A DNA stretch of 64,000 bases from Cristatella mucedo (lineage: Eukaryota > Bryozoa > Phylactolaemata > Cristatellidae). The stretch spans positions 215,001 through 279,000 of the forward strand of contig WPIO01000121.1 of NCBI GenBank assembly GCA_009760855.2. The letters are read 5' to 3'. The notes beneath the pieces are model-generated. The model searched no databases and had not been told where the DNA came from. It saw nothing but the letters and a program-made list of their open reading frames with translations. Shown here one piece after another: positions 49,129-60,729 of this stretch. Position 1 is the stretch's first letter; every line of letters starts with the position of its first letter. Position numbers and translations under genes: made by a program.

Positions 49129-50420
49129 GCACTTTCTCTCTCATTCTCTCCCAGTCTCTCTCTTGATTAAGTGCGATTGCTGCGCGGGTGGAATAATAGT
49201 GACGGCATGAGAGACAGCCAAGGCAAAGAAGCCGCCACGATCCTAGAATAGGGGTGGTGACTACTGCAGTGTTGGACGCTTAGTGGGAAATCTTTGTCTT
49301 TTTGGAAAACAGTACAAGAAAGTAGCTTAAAAGTTGATGCAGAAGAGCTCAAAGTTAAATAAGCTCGACCAGATCGACTGAGTATGTTTTTTTTAATCCT
49401 GCGAGAGTTCCGGTAGGGCTTGCAGAGAATGTTGACGCCTCACCATGGTGACGATCGGGAAGCCCCCCCCCCCAATGCTCCTCGACTCGCCTGACTGAGC
49501 TCAGTGCCTGTAAGATTAACTGCTGGCCCCAATTACCACGGCCCAATCTATCATTCCACGGAATCTGTGCGGAAGCTGAATCGCATTGTTACATCTTACA
49601 CAAAAGAGAAGTAGATGAAATCTGAAAGGCGTCACGAGAAACTGTCCGCCCATAAGGTAACCGCCAATCTCTAGTGGAGACCGTTCGCGAAGATAATCGA
49701 GATTAAGTATATCTAGCAGTGTCTTGATCAGGTCTTCCCATCAAGTGGCATCCGACGTTCGTTCGGGAGAGATGACGAATCTCGTCTTTAATGCAGTAGC
49801 TCGCGGTCGTGCTGGCGCTGCAAGTTCGAAGCAAAGGGTACGACGGCACGACGGCCACACCGTGGTCATCAAAAAACGCTCGCATGAGCTTCGTTATGCC
49901 TTTGCATCCAGAGAGTCGGGGCCCGGCGACCCGTTTGCGACGACGTACCTTTCAGCACTGCCCTGTGCCACCGGAGATGACGCTGCGACGCGGCAGTCGG
50001 TGACCGGAGTGCTGCTGGCCGCGTGCAGAAAGGACTGGCTGAGTCGATGCGCATGCAAAGGTCCCTGCTGCCACCACGACGCAGTAGCATGCCGTCTGAC
50101 GCAACGCCAAACCCTGGCGTCCACTTAGAATGACTCTTTCTAAACGAAATGGGTGAATCGTCGTCGTAGACCGTTACTTCACTGCTGCCTGTGATCGGCC
50201 AGAGCCAGCAGCGAAACAACAAAAAATAAAACGAAAGCGCAGTTCAATGCTGCAAGTGTGCATCGAGGGCTAGACCGTGAGCGATTTCCTTACGTACGCA
50301 AGTGAGCGTAGCACAGCAATGCAGAGCTACTTCACCACCTGCGACGGTCACGCTTCTGCTGCCGGCTTTATTGTGTTTAGGAGATAGCGGTGTAGGAGCC
50401 TCCAGCGACAGTTGCACTCG
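48060..50420 (+). pseudogene. Gene B2: broken duplicate of the gene B 5' end (promoter module, first exon, PAN exon)
   Basis: Upstream module 48105-48345 (GAGGACGTCCGCCGCGTATC, CAACTCGTGGGCACAACAG) and TATA-like TCTATAATTTTAAAG (about 48604) precede a first exon at 48645-48711. That exon has the same length as gene B's, but its start codons read AGG ATA; the donor GTGAGT is kept. A CT microsatellite interrupts the intron. The PAN exon, about 49912-50127, keeps GDDAATRQSVTGVLLAACRK and DAVACRLTQRQ in frame, but ends in TAG before the donor position and loses the cysteine spacing. No mucin or lectin exon follows before the LINE array. It lies head-to-tail with gene B, as expected for tandem duplication followed by decay. 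Confidence 0.65.
48978..49153 (+). repeat. (CT)n microsatellite in gene B2
   Basis: About 175 bp, mostly CT, with two interruptions. Leu-Ser and Arg-Glu ORFs are artefacts. Confidence 0.95.
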
Positions 50421-50627
50421 CGATATCTGCTTTTCCGTACCAGCCGGCTAATTGTTCTCCTTGTGAGTTTGACAAACTATGGCTGCCCTGCAAACATGAC
50501 AGCATTAGGACGAACTGCTTTGTGGCCTCGATCCTCCTGCTAAGCGATAACTGGCTGTCGTTTTCATAAGGACTGAGGATCACAAGCAGCTTGAAATGCA
50601 GTATCTGTAAAGTTCCTGGAGAGAGAT

Positions 50628-50735
50628 TAATAATAATGAAAATAATAATAAAAATAATTCTCTTGAAAGTTACCCTTAGAGAACTCAATTCATTTCTAGG
50701 CGCTTTATTATTGCTGCAAAGGAAGCACAAATTGA
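50628..50735 (-). repeat. L2-type LINE 3' tail fragment
   Basis: (AATAAT)n, then TTACCCTTAGAGAACTCAAT and TTTCTAGGCGCTTTAT. Only the tail is kept. Confidence 0.6.
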
Positions 50736-51810
50736 GTTCTCTGAGTTTGCTACACGAATGTGATATTTGTGTTACTGTTAGCTAAACAATTGTATAAATG
50801 TGCATATATATATATATTAATTTATTTATTTATATGCATTTAGAGAGAGAGAGGGGAGAAAGGAAGAGCCGTCAGTATCCAAAGCTGTTAAGGTTCTAAG
50901 CTGCTTGGGCTGGAAAGTTTCCTGTTGACCACTAGCTCACGATTGCCGATAAATGTGCAGAAACAATTAAGTAATATGCGTTTGAAAGGCAGCTGTTGGA
51001 GCAGTAAAAATGTAACACAATTTGTCTAGCAACTAAAGAGATCATATCTTTTTAAGTACCATGACAGTGTTGACTTGGCTAAGTATTTAATACGCTCTTC
51101 TCGACCAAAGTCAAGGTGAGTGTATGTTCAAGGTGAATATTTACGACCGTAGCAATGTCGCTGCTAATGTGCAGCTTTCTCCTGTCCCCCTACTGGTGTC
51201 ATCCCTCTTCGCGATCGCTTATGTTGGCGTATCCGTTGAGACACATGTCAATTCGTTTGAACGGTTGGCAATATTTCCGCAACTGCTGAAAGATGTTGCA
51301 TACATTTTTTGGCCGCGCGATCATGTCGGTCGACTATACCAATAGTCAGGCGAAATGACGCACTCATCGTGCGAATGCACATACAATTCCAGTCGGCCTG
51401 CAATCGCCGTGAGCCGTCGCAGGGGAGCCACTCCCGGTCCCCACAGACGCGGAGAGACGTACATAGCCGAGCTGCCCAGAGCGTCCGTACGTGTGCAAGT
51501 CGGACGAAGCTCGGTCCTTCATAGAGCTGATTTGGTCGTGCAGCACAGTGCTGACTGGGCTTTCCTGAGCTCGTCGATCGAGCTCTCTAATGCAGAGGCT
51601 TCTTGTGATCAGTGACCAAAGCGAGCACGAAATTGCCGTGATGCGGCGATCTGCTGCCTAATGTGCAGTAAGCACCATAAGTCAAGAGCTCACTTTCGGC
51701 AAAGGGAGCCACCTGCAACGGCTTGGAGTATCCTAAGTGTCGTTCGGGCTCCATAAAGGCTTTCAAATTATCAAATTTAAAGAATATTAAGTAGTATAAC
51801 TCCGTCCTAG
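50736..51810. other. Interval without recognised gene
   Basis: Short ORFs at 51124-51345 and 51355-51615 carry no known motif. A small TA/ATTT and GA tract lies at about 50803-50865. Confidence 0.3.
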
Positions 51811-51820
51811 AACCGTAAAG

Positions 51821-51946
51821 GCTCGCTAGGTAAAGCGGTTGATTTCACGACCTCGGCCCCGAGGTCGTGGGCTCGAATCCTGTGGTGGGCGAACCTTTAT
51901 CACCGCTGCAAGCGGTGGTGATAGCCGTAAAGGATCTCCTGTCGCT
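51821..51946 (+). tRNA. tRNA-like element with downstream hairpin, probably a SINE or tRNA relic
   Basis: GCTCGCTAGGTAAAGCGG could be an acceptor stem and shortened D-arm. ACGACCTC and GAGGTCGT form an 8-bp stem, GGGCTCGAATCC is a good box B, and GGTGGGC can pair with the 5' end using wobble pairs. A second hairpin, TATCACCGCT-GCA-AGCGGTGGTGATA, follows at about 51898. The D-arm is too short for a normal tRNA. Confidence 0.4.
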
Positions 51947-52199
51947 ATAAAAAAGAGGCTGTTAAATCAGCTTGCAATTATTTTTATAGAACGCCAAGAG
52001 ACGCCGACTGTTACTGTTCCCGCCATATCATAATGTTAAAATATACATTTAAAATCCAAGTAACGGTTGCATAAAATGTTAACACAAAATGTTCATGTGC
52101 ATGCCCTATATTGGCTTTCAAAATGCCGCTTAGGCTTAGTGGAATTACTTTGCGGAACCTCACAGCACGTGTCCACCGTCACAGTTGGTAGACAACCGC

Positions 52200-52245
52200 T
52201 AGTGCCGGAGCCGTGGCGGAACCTGGCGGAGCGCCGGTAGTTTGC
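52200..52245 (+). repeat. Dispersed block shared with 12.0 kb
   Basis: GTGGCGGAACCTGGCGGAGC followed by GCCGGT matches the 12.01-12.04 kb block with one mismatch in about 27 bp. Confidence 0.5.
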
Positions 52246-52798
52246 CGTCACTACCGCTGATTTCCACTTTTCATTAATCGGTGATTCAATAAGATTTATC
52301 AAAAACTACTTTATAAGGCAGACTTGCTGCCTAGTGAATAGACTGCGGATAACCAGCCGTCTAACGGACTTTTATATGTTACGCGTGTGGAATAGCTACC
52401 TTAAAGTGTGCGAGGCTGTTCATGGCGGCCGCCGTGCTCCACTGACTGGTTCCACTGCTGACGGAGCACGTGCCCACGCCTGAGCTACATGCACGAGTCA
52501 CCCGGTGAAGTACAGAGTTCAGGTCTCGCCGGTCTTTATTGATCTTTTGCAAGGTCATGGCACCGAAATGAAATCTGCATTTGCGTAGGTGCGGAAGCCT
52601 GTGGTGCGGAGGCCACCATATCCAGTCTTTTACCTTTGAACTGGCATCCATTTTGAATTATTTTTCAATTACCGCTTCCATAACTTGGCTTGGCGTATGA
52701 TGTCGTCAGGCAAGTAAAATTTGTTCGAAGCAGCGGTCCTGTAGCTTTGCGTTAACGCGGAAGTGTTATGCCGATGAGACCTCTATCTGTCAGCATGT

Positions 52799-52805
52799 TT
52801 CTCTC

Positions 52806-52869
<64 letters not shown>

Positions 52870-52888
52870 AGCATGTTCTCTCTCTCTC

Positions 52889-52921
<33 letters not shown>

Positions 52922-52936
52922 ATCTCTCTCTTTCTC
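52799..52936 (+). repeat. (CT)n microsatellite
   Basis: Two CT tracts separated by GTCAGCATGTT, which is also found just before the first tract, so the unit may have duplicated. From 52937 to 53258 nothing is recognised. Confidence 0.95.
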
Positions 52937-53639
52937 CGTTTGTCTGACTGCCCGACTCTATCTCTGTTTCTGTCTCTGCGCCTACGACCTCTTGACACGC
53001 GACGGCCCGTGGAGGGAGAGCGGGTGCGAAGCGGAGGCGCTCCAAATAAGCGATTAGTAGCGCCATCTAGCGGGCAGCCAATCGGAATTGAAAGGGGCCA
53101 GCCACTGGTGCTCTGGTGCTACTGGCGGTGGCGAGCAAGTTGCTCTTTGTTTCCTTGCTCCCTGTGCCCGATCGTTGTGGTTTCCGTCTTCCGGTCTCGG
53201 AATTCCGCCGCGTCCGAATCACAACGGTGGCTGAACCTGCTTGAGCTTGCTATATGTAGTAATAATAATAATAATGATGCACTTGATAAAGCGCCCTCAG
53301 AGAACTTAATCTCTTTCTAGGCGCTTTAAATTTGCTGCAAAGTGAAATGCAATTGAATGGTAATTAAAATCGTGCTTGATAAACAAACAAAATAAATAGT
53401 ATGGTTAGAGGTGACATGCACAGGGTCAGCATGCAAATGTGGTTAGTGGCAGCATGCACAGTGTCAGCACCCATAAGCACATAAAGGACGAATCACAGGG
53501 ACCCACTAAACGCCTAAAGATGTGTGATTTGAAATTCTTTTTAAATGTCAGGTCAAGGGTCAAATAGTCAGGGATGTTCTGACTCAGGTCGGGAGGGAGT
53601 TTAAGGTTTTGGGAGCATACGAAGTAAATGCACGGTCTC

Positions 53640-54256
53640 CAAAGGATTTAAGGTTTGTACTGGGTATTTGTAGACTGTTGGATTCCGATAAGCGGGTGGT
53701 ACGATGCTTGGCTTGATAGGGGTAGTATATCTGACAGATAGACTGGAGCCATAGAATGAAGGGACCTAAAAGTGAGCGAGAAAACCTTAAAGTCAATCCG
53801 TTGGTTGACTGGTAGCCAGTGCAGGTCGGCGAGAAGTGAAGTAATGTGGCAACTACGAAGCTCACTATAGAAAAGCCTAGCTGCAGAGTTTTGCACCAGC
53901 TGCAATTGCCTGATCTCACATACTGGTAGGCCAGTAAGCAGTGAGTTGCATAAGTCGAGACGGGATGTCACGAATGCATGGACCAACTTGGACGTGGTAT
54001 CCTTATCAAAACACGCCCGAATTGTCGCAAAGTTATGAAGCTGCAAATAGGAAGATTAGACTTTGGAGCTGATATGGTCGTCTAACGAGAGGTCTCTTTG
54101 GAATATTACACCTAGATTTCGAGCTGATTCAACTGGAGATATGCTGGCAGAGCTAATGTTGAGTTTCAGCGTTTTCAATTTGTGAATCACATTGGGTTTG
54201 CCCATAACTAGTAAGTTAGTTTTATCGTAATTTAGTTCTAGAAAATGTGCTGCCAT
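53640..54256 (-). pseudogene. LINE ORF fragment, array unit 1
   Basis: The minus strand shows [44 protein letters not shown] and LHWLPVNQRIDFKVFS, broken by a stop near 54050 and by a frameshift near the C-terminus. It lacks the RT catalytic core. Confidence 0.75.
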
Positions 54257-54564
54257 CCATGTGTGGATGTCATCAATACATGCAGCAAGTGAGTTGAGAG
54301 AATTTGAGGTGCTCGAAGGCTAGGAGAGATAATAATAATAATAATAATAATGCACTTGATAAAGCGCCCTCAGAGAACTTAATCTCTTTCTAGGCGCTTT
54401 ACATTTGCTGCAAAGTGATACGCAATAGAATAGTAAGTAAAATCATGCTTGAAAAACAAACAAAATAACAATATGGTTAGGGGTGACATGCACAGGGTCA
54501 GCATGCAAATGTGGTTAGTGGCAGCATGCACAGTGTCAGCACGCATAAGCACAACAAGGACGAA

Positions 54565-55320
54565 TCACAGGGACCCACTAAATGCTGTCCTAAATAGGTA
54601 TGTTTTTAAGTTTCTTTTAAATGTGGTCAGGTCAGGGGAGGTTCTGATGCAGGTCGGGAGGGAGTTCCAGGCTTTGGGAGCATACGAGCTAAATGCACGG
54701 TCTCCAAAGGATTTAAGGTTTATACGAGGTATTTCTAGACTGTTGGATTCCGAAAAGCGAGTGGTACGATGCTTGGCCTGATGGGGTATTATATCTGAAA
54801 GATAGGCTGGAGCCATAGAATGAAGGGACCTAAAAGTGAGCGAGAAAACCTTGAAGTCAATCCGTTGCTTGACTGGTAGCCAGTGCAGGTCGGCGAGAAG
54901 TGAAGTAATGTGGCAACTACGAAGCTCACTATAGAAAAGCCTAGCTGCAGAGTTTTGCACCAGCTGCAATTGCCTGATCTCACATACTGGTAGGCCAGTA
55001 AGCAGTGAGTTGCATAAGTCGAGACGGGATGTCACGAATGCATGGACCAACTTGGACGTGGTATCCTTATCAAAACACGCCCGAATTGTCGCAAAGTTAT
55101 GAAGCTGCAAATAGGAAGATTAGACTTTGGAGCTGATATGGTCGTCTAACGAGAGGTCTCTTTGGAATATTACACCTAGATTTCGAGCTGATTCAACTGG
55201 AGATATGCTGGCAGAGCTAATGTTGAGTTTCAGCGTTTTCAATTTGTGAATCACATTGGGTTTGCCCATAACTAGTAAGTTAGTTTTATCGTAATTTAGT
55301 TCTAGAAAATGTGCTGCCAT
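54565..55320 (-). pseudogene. LINE ORF fragment, array unit 2
   Basis: The 181-codon C-terminal ORF (54565-55110) and the 66-codon upstream part (55120-55320) are the same as in unit 3. A stop at about 55117-55119 separates the two parts. Confidence 0.8.
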
Positions 55321-55628
55321 CCATGTGTGGATGTCATCAATACATGCAGCAAGTGAGTTGAGAGAATTTGAGGTGCTCGAAGGCTAGGAGAGATAATAAT
55401 AATAATAATAATAATGCACTTGATAAAGCGCCCTCAGAGAACTTAATCTCTTTCTAGGCGCTTTACATTTGCTGCAAAGTGATACGCAATAGAATAGTAA
55501 GTAAAATCATGCTTGAAAAACAAACAAAATAACAATATGGTTAGGGGTGACATGCACAGGGTCAGCATGCAAATGTGGTTAGTGGCAGCATGCACAGTGT
55601 CAGCACGCATAAGCACAACAAGGACGAA

Positions 55629-56384
55629 TCACAGGGACCCACTAAATGCTGTCCTAAATAGGTATGTTTTTAAGTTTCTTTTAAATGTGGTCAGGTCAGG
55701 GGATGTTCTGATGCAGGTCGGGAGGGAGTTCCAGGCTTTGGGAGCATACGAGCTAAATGCACGGTCTCCAAAGGATTTAAGGTTTATACGAGGTATTTCT
55801 AGACTGTTGGATTCCGAAAAGCGAGTGGTACGATGCTTGGCCTGATGGGGTATTATATCTGAAAGATAGGCTGGAGCCATAGAATGAAGGGACCTAAAAG
55901 TGAGCGAGAAAACCTTAAAGTCAATCCGTTGCTTGACTGGTAGCCAGTGCAGGTCGGCGAGAAGTGAAGTAATGTGGCAACTACGAAGCTCACTATAGAA
56001 AAGCCTAGCTGCAGAGTTTTGCACCAGCTGCAATTGCCTGATCTCACATACTGGTAGGCCAGTAAGCAGTGAGTTGCATAAGTCGAGACGGGATGTCACG
56101 AATGCATGGACCAACTTGGACGTGGTATCCTTATCAAAACACGCCCGAATTGTCGCAAAGTTATGAAGCTGCAAATAGGAAGATTAAACTTTGGAGCTGA
56201 TATGGCCGTCTAATGAGAGGTCTCTTTGGAATATTACACCTAGATTTCGAGCTGATTCAACTGGAGATATGCTGGCAGAGCTAATGTTGAGTTTCAGCGT
56301 TTTCAATTTGTGAATCACATTGGGTTTGCCCATAACTAGTAAGTTAGTTTTATCGTAATTTAGTTCTAGAAAATGTGCTGCCAT
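55629..56384 (-). pseudogene. LINE ORF fragment, array unit 3
   Basis: Nearly identical to unit 2; one visible residue change is LDG for LDD before HISSKV. The separating stop is shared, so it predates the tandem duplication. Confidence 0.8.
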
Positions 56385-56692
56385 CCATGTGTGGATGTCA
56401 TCAATACATGCAGCAAGTGAGTTGAGAGAATTTGAGGTGCTCGAAGGCTAGGAGAGATAATAATAATAATAATAATAATGCACTTGATAAAGCGCCCTCA
56501 GAGAACTTAATCTCTTTCTAGGCGCTTTACATTTGCTGCAAAGTGATACGCAATAGAATAGTAAGTAAAATCATGCTTGAAAAACAAACAAAATAACAAT
56601 ATGGTTAGGGGTGACATGCACAGGGTCAGCATGCAAATGTGGTTAGTGGCAGCATGCACAGTGTCAGCACGCATAAGCACAACAAGGACGAA

Positions 56693-57163
56693 TCACAGGG
56701 ACCCACTAAATGCTGTCCTAAATAGGTATGTTTTTAAGTTTCTTTTAAATGTGGTCAGGTCAGGGGATGTTCTGATGCAGGTCGGGAGGGAGTTCCAGGC
56801 TTTGGGAGCATACGAGCTAAATGCACGGTCTCCAAAGGATTTAAGGTTTATACGAGGTATTTCTAGACTGTTGGATTCCGAAAAGCGAGTGGTACGATGC
56901 TTGGCCTGATGGGGTAGTATAGCTGAAAGATAGGCTGGAGCCATAGAATGAAGAGACCTAAAAGTGAGCGACAAAACCTTGAAGTCAATCCGTTGCTTCA
57001 CTGGTAACCAGTGCAGGTCGGCGAGAAGTGGAGTAATGTGGCAACTGCGACGCTCACGACAGACAAGCCGAGCTGCAGAGTTTTGCACCAGCTGCAATCG
57101 CCTGATCGCACATGCTGGTAGGCCAGTAAGCAGTGAGTTGCAGAAGTCGAGACGAGATGTCAC
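56693..57163 (-). pseudogene. LINE ORF fragment, array unit 4, chimeric
   Basis: The first part (C-terminus) is like units 2 and 3, whereas upstream residues ([26 protein letters not shown]) match the 30.7 kb copy. A deletion of about 310 bp relative to that copy follows at about 57209. Confidence 0.75.
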
Positions 57164-57472
57164 GAATGCATGGTCCTACTTGGACGTGGTATCCTTATCT
57201 AAACAAGCCAATCAAAGCAAAGGTACTACTGAGTGTCATCGGCATAGAAGTGGAAGCCTAGATTGTGCTTGGCAATCACATCAGCAAGAGGGAGAGTATA
57301 AACCGTCAAAAGAACCGTGCTGTAATAGGACCACGGACATAATTCATACTACATTCCTCTCTTTAATCTTCTTGCTGCTGTGCAGCACTATACCTTCCTT
57401 GTTCCTTCTCCTACACCTTCACTTTCCTCAACTTTTGCGTTCCTCCACCTTTCTTTCTCCTTAATTTACAAC

Positions 57473-57592
57473 TTGATAATAATAATAATAATAATAACAG
57501 AAATGGTAATGATGATGTAATTGTACAGAGCCCTGAAAAAACTGAATCTCTTTCTTGGCACTCTGCACGTTCTGGAATCATGTATCCTTATC
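57473..57592 (-). repeat. Diverged L2-type LINE tail
   Basis: (AAT)n, then CAGAGCCCTGAAAAAACTGA and ATCTCTTTCTTGGCACTCTG: a diverged copy of the tail. Confidence 0.55.
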
Positions 57593-57783
57593 AGTGGCAA
57601 GTTCTCTAGCAGCGACCTTTGCAACTAACGAAAAAAACTCGAGGCTCTGCGATTAGTACGTTCATTCGTCAGCCCTAATAGGGGTGCAGTGACCCTCAGC
57701 CGCGATTGATTCTCGGCTGCACAGGTAATAGAAAATACGGATTTATATGCCAGTCGTCATCAGAAATTCACAACTATATGAAA

Positions 57784-57785
<2 letters not shown>

Positions 57786-57867
<82 letters not shown>

Positions 57868-57874
57868 GAAGTAC

Positions 57875-57921
<47 letters not shown>
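57786..57921. repeat. (TA)n microsatellite
   Basis: About 130 bp of TA with one GAAGTACTGCA interruption. From 57922 to 58590 no gene is seen. Confidence 0.95.
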
Positions 57922-58589
57922 TATGACTATGATGCAAATGCTAACAGGCCTAGCCTCTAAAAAAAGATAGTGAGCCGTGTGCTGTCTTGTCAATGCTGCT
58001 GGAAATGCGATCGTCTGGGGCGAACGCCATCCTCACAGTGCTTATTTATTTATCTGGAAAATTTGACGAAATTTCTGGGTACTGGGCCAAAATGTTGGTC
58101 CTCGTCTCTCGTCATCACAGCCTAAGAAGACACGTTTGAAGTTTCTCGACCGTGATTACCAGCTTTCAGCTGGTTAAAAATCTCAAAATCAGAGCTTTGA
58201 GAGGAATGCTCCTGGCGACATGACCTATTTTATGATTTAAAGCTTATAAGCACGTATAGCGATGATTTTAGTAGCCGGATAATTTCTTATTCGTGGTCCA
58301 TCTTGAATACTTAATTCAGTTATTTAAAGTTTGCTCCTTCTCCTTTCGCTTTTCCTTGCCTTAGACAGTGGTTCTCAAAATTCCTAATGCCACGACCATT
58401 TAATACTGTTCCTCATATTGTAGAGATCCAAAAAACATTAAATTATTAGGTGCAAAATTTAGAGATGCGTGTTCCCCAATGGTTTATGTGACCCCTATGG
58501 GAGGGTAGTTCAACCTCCCAAAGGGGTCGTGACTTACAGGATGAAAAAAGCTGCCTAAGACAATTGAGTTAATGGGATCGATCCTCAAG

Positions 58590-58640
58590 GCTTATGCTAA
58601 GTACCTGGATAGAGGTTAGGGTCTTTTAGGGTACTGTACA
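58590..58640 (+). repeat. L2/SINE-type tail, plus strand
   Basis: TACCTGGATAGAGGTTAGGG and GGGTACTGTACAATGAATTA resemble the shared SINE/LINE tail. Confidence 0.4.
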
Positions 58641-58654
58641 ATGAATTATGTAAA

Positions 58655-58965
58655 ATTTATAATAATAATAATACACTTGATAACGTGCCCTCGGAGAGTT
58701 CCACATCTTTCTAGGAGCTTTACATTTGCTGCAAAGGAAACGCGATCAAATGTTTAGTAGTGGTATGCTCAAAAACAACAAGAGTGACGTAGTTAGGGGT
58801 GGCATGCATATGGTGAGCACGCGAGTGTGGTTAGTGGCAGCATGCATGAGCACATAAAGAAGAAATAACAGGGACCCACTAGATGCTGCGATAAACAGGT
58901 GCCTTTTTAGTTTCTCTTTAAATGTGGTCAAGTCAGAGGATGTCGTGACGGAAGTCGGGATTGAG
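58655..58965 (-). mobile_element. Short L2-type LINE 3' copy
   Basis: (AAT)n, then the tail with GCCCTCGGAGAG, then a minus-strand ORF end TTFKEKLKRHLF matching the LINE C-terminus ([11 protein letters not shown]). It is truncated near 58965. Confidence 0.7.
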
Positions 58966-59329
58966 TTTATATTTATATTTCTTTCAATTCACATACCCGT
59001 CAATGTGCCCCTTGTGTCCAATCAGCATTTGTTTTACCTGTTGACGTTGAGTTTGTTTTGTTTCTGTGCGGAAAATCTGCCTCTTAGATGACAATTTGGC
59101 TTGAAGATGAATACATCTCGAGCATAAATGGCCGCTCTACAGTAGTTTTATATAATAGAATAATAATAGAGCTTGTTATTCCTATTTCTTTTGCTGCACG
59201 CAGGAACGCTGAGAACCCTAACGTAAGTGCTGAAGAAATAGTCGGAGCCATCAGTTCTTACATAATTAAGTGCTTGCGTTTATCATCATTTAGCAACCAG
59301 ATTCCTTCGGCTCACAACGATGAGCAAGC

Positions 59330-59710
59330 TTGATCAACGACGACTTTGCTCGAACCAGACATTTGGTGACAAATTCAAGCCCTCCTCTGAACCAGGTCAC
59401 TAGTCGGGTAATTAGTTCAATCAAAAGTTGGTACCGCAGAGCGTCACCTATTGCTTCTCTTCCTCCAGCAAAGCCGACCTCACACTTGACGACATTTTCG
59501 GACCTAGCCTTGTTGTGCTGATGACCCGCCCTACGCATTCAACAGCAAAATGGCCACCATCGCTCACACGCAGAATGCTCCCAGTGATGAAAACCAGAAT
59601 GCTACCAGTGCAATGCCGTCGAGCAAGGAGTGCAGTACAACGTCTCTCCAATCGCAGTGACGGCTGTACGCAAGGCCATACGCGGAATATACGTTCGCTG
59701 ATCACCGTGT
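59330..59710 (+). pseudogene. Relic D, decayed first-half lectin-like exon with upstream intron
   Basis: CCGCCCTACGCATTCAACAG and CTCACACGCAGAATGCTCCC match gene B exon 5 (CCCGCATACGCATTTGACGG, CTCACACAGGATGCTCCC). The CAATCGCAGTGACGGCTGTA end matches as well. The upstream intron stretch with GAGCAAGCTTGATCAACGACG and AATCAAAAGTTGG aligns with the corresponding gene A intron. Frameshifts and no clean splice signals indicate a pseudogene. Confidence 0.6.
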
Positions 59711-60214
59711 CACGCGCCTGCTCCAGCCCGGCTTGTCGTCGAGCTCTGATCGAGGGCTCGAGAGATTCGGACTGCGTCAGGCTCGTGCATCTAGGACATG
59801 CTAAGACGCATAGGGCATGCACCGATGTGACTCCGCCACTGCCGTGGCGATCTGCGCTCGCCTCTCACGGAGGAGGCCACCACGAGGCAGGGGCCGAAAC
59901 GGATCCGGAAGCGGAATCTAGTCAGAATCCGACGCCTTTATCAATAAATTCAAAGTTGAATTGACGCAGTAGGATATATGCCAGACTTTTTTATTTCTCT
60001 TGATACAGAGAATATAAAGTGCCTTATCAAAGTAGGGCTAACGCTGGAAAATATTAAGTAATTAAAAATTAAAAAATACTAGAGCTTCTAGGCAGATGTA
60101 ATCAACATATTCAAGGCAGTCATTTAGAAGTCAAAGTGGTTTAGACCAGAAGCCAGGCCTACTACTAGTTAAAATAATGAAATAATGACATCAACACTAA
60201 TAATATGAGAAGTA

Positions 60215-60345
60215 CGTCATAAGTAAAACTTCCTCTCGAAACTGAATCTCATTCTAGGTGCTTGCAGAAGCATGATCGCCTGCTTAGCGATAGCCGGCTC
60301 AATTGCAACAAGAATGGCATGGTTAGAGGTGACATGAACTTGGAA
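60215..60345 (-). repeat. Diverged L2-type LINE 3' fragment
   Basis: CTCTCGAAACTGAATCTCAT, TCTAGGTGCTTGCAG and GGCATGGTTAGAGGTGACAT follow the order of the LINE tail and 3' untranslated region. Confidence 0.55.
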
Positions 60346-60729
60346 CGCTGGCCCCTGAAAACTTTCGACGAGGAGAAAGACCAACCCAGTAGACAAGCAG
60401 GCACATTAGCCAGACTTCCGGTGCAAATGCGGCATTACGGACAGCTTACTGAGGTCGCGCATGGCGAGAGGATATATTTCAGTCGTAAGCCGCAAGCTGA
60501 GCGTGGTGGCTTATACCTCAGCTGCTGCAAGTTGGATAGAATGGGAGCTAATTTCATTACAAACATCACCTTTATCTTGAATTCAATTGCGTTTTTGCTG
60601 CCGAAACCTGCCTGGGCTACGGCAAGCGAACGGAACAGCATCCAGACTGACGCGTCCGCTCATCAGCCGCCTCATTTGCTAGCGAGTCGCCACACTTCCG
60701 CCGCAGCGATTCTCTTGCCACCAAGCTTG

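Larger units (their letters stand above)
53259..57330 (-). repeat. Head-to-tail array of a 5'-truncated L2-type LINE, unit about 1,064 bp
   Basis: Four units begin at (TAA)n tracts at 53259, 54330, 55394 and 56458; the last two steps are exactly 1,064 bp. Each unit holds the LINE 3' tail, 3' untranslated region and the C-terminal part of the ORF (minus strand). The first three end at the same truncation point, GTGCTCGAAGGCTAGGAGAG. Units 2 and 3 are almost identical. Unit 1 is diverged in its left half. Unit 4 switches after about 56910 to a sequence like the 30.7 kb copy and has an internal deletion near 57210. Confidence 0.88.

Noticed and set aside
54449-56909. Repeated 110-codon plus-strand ORFs (MKNKQNNNMVRGDM...)
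   Set aside because: They lie antisense to the LINE C-terminus and recur with the 1,064-bp unit; they are shadows of the LINE.
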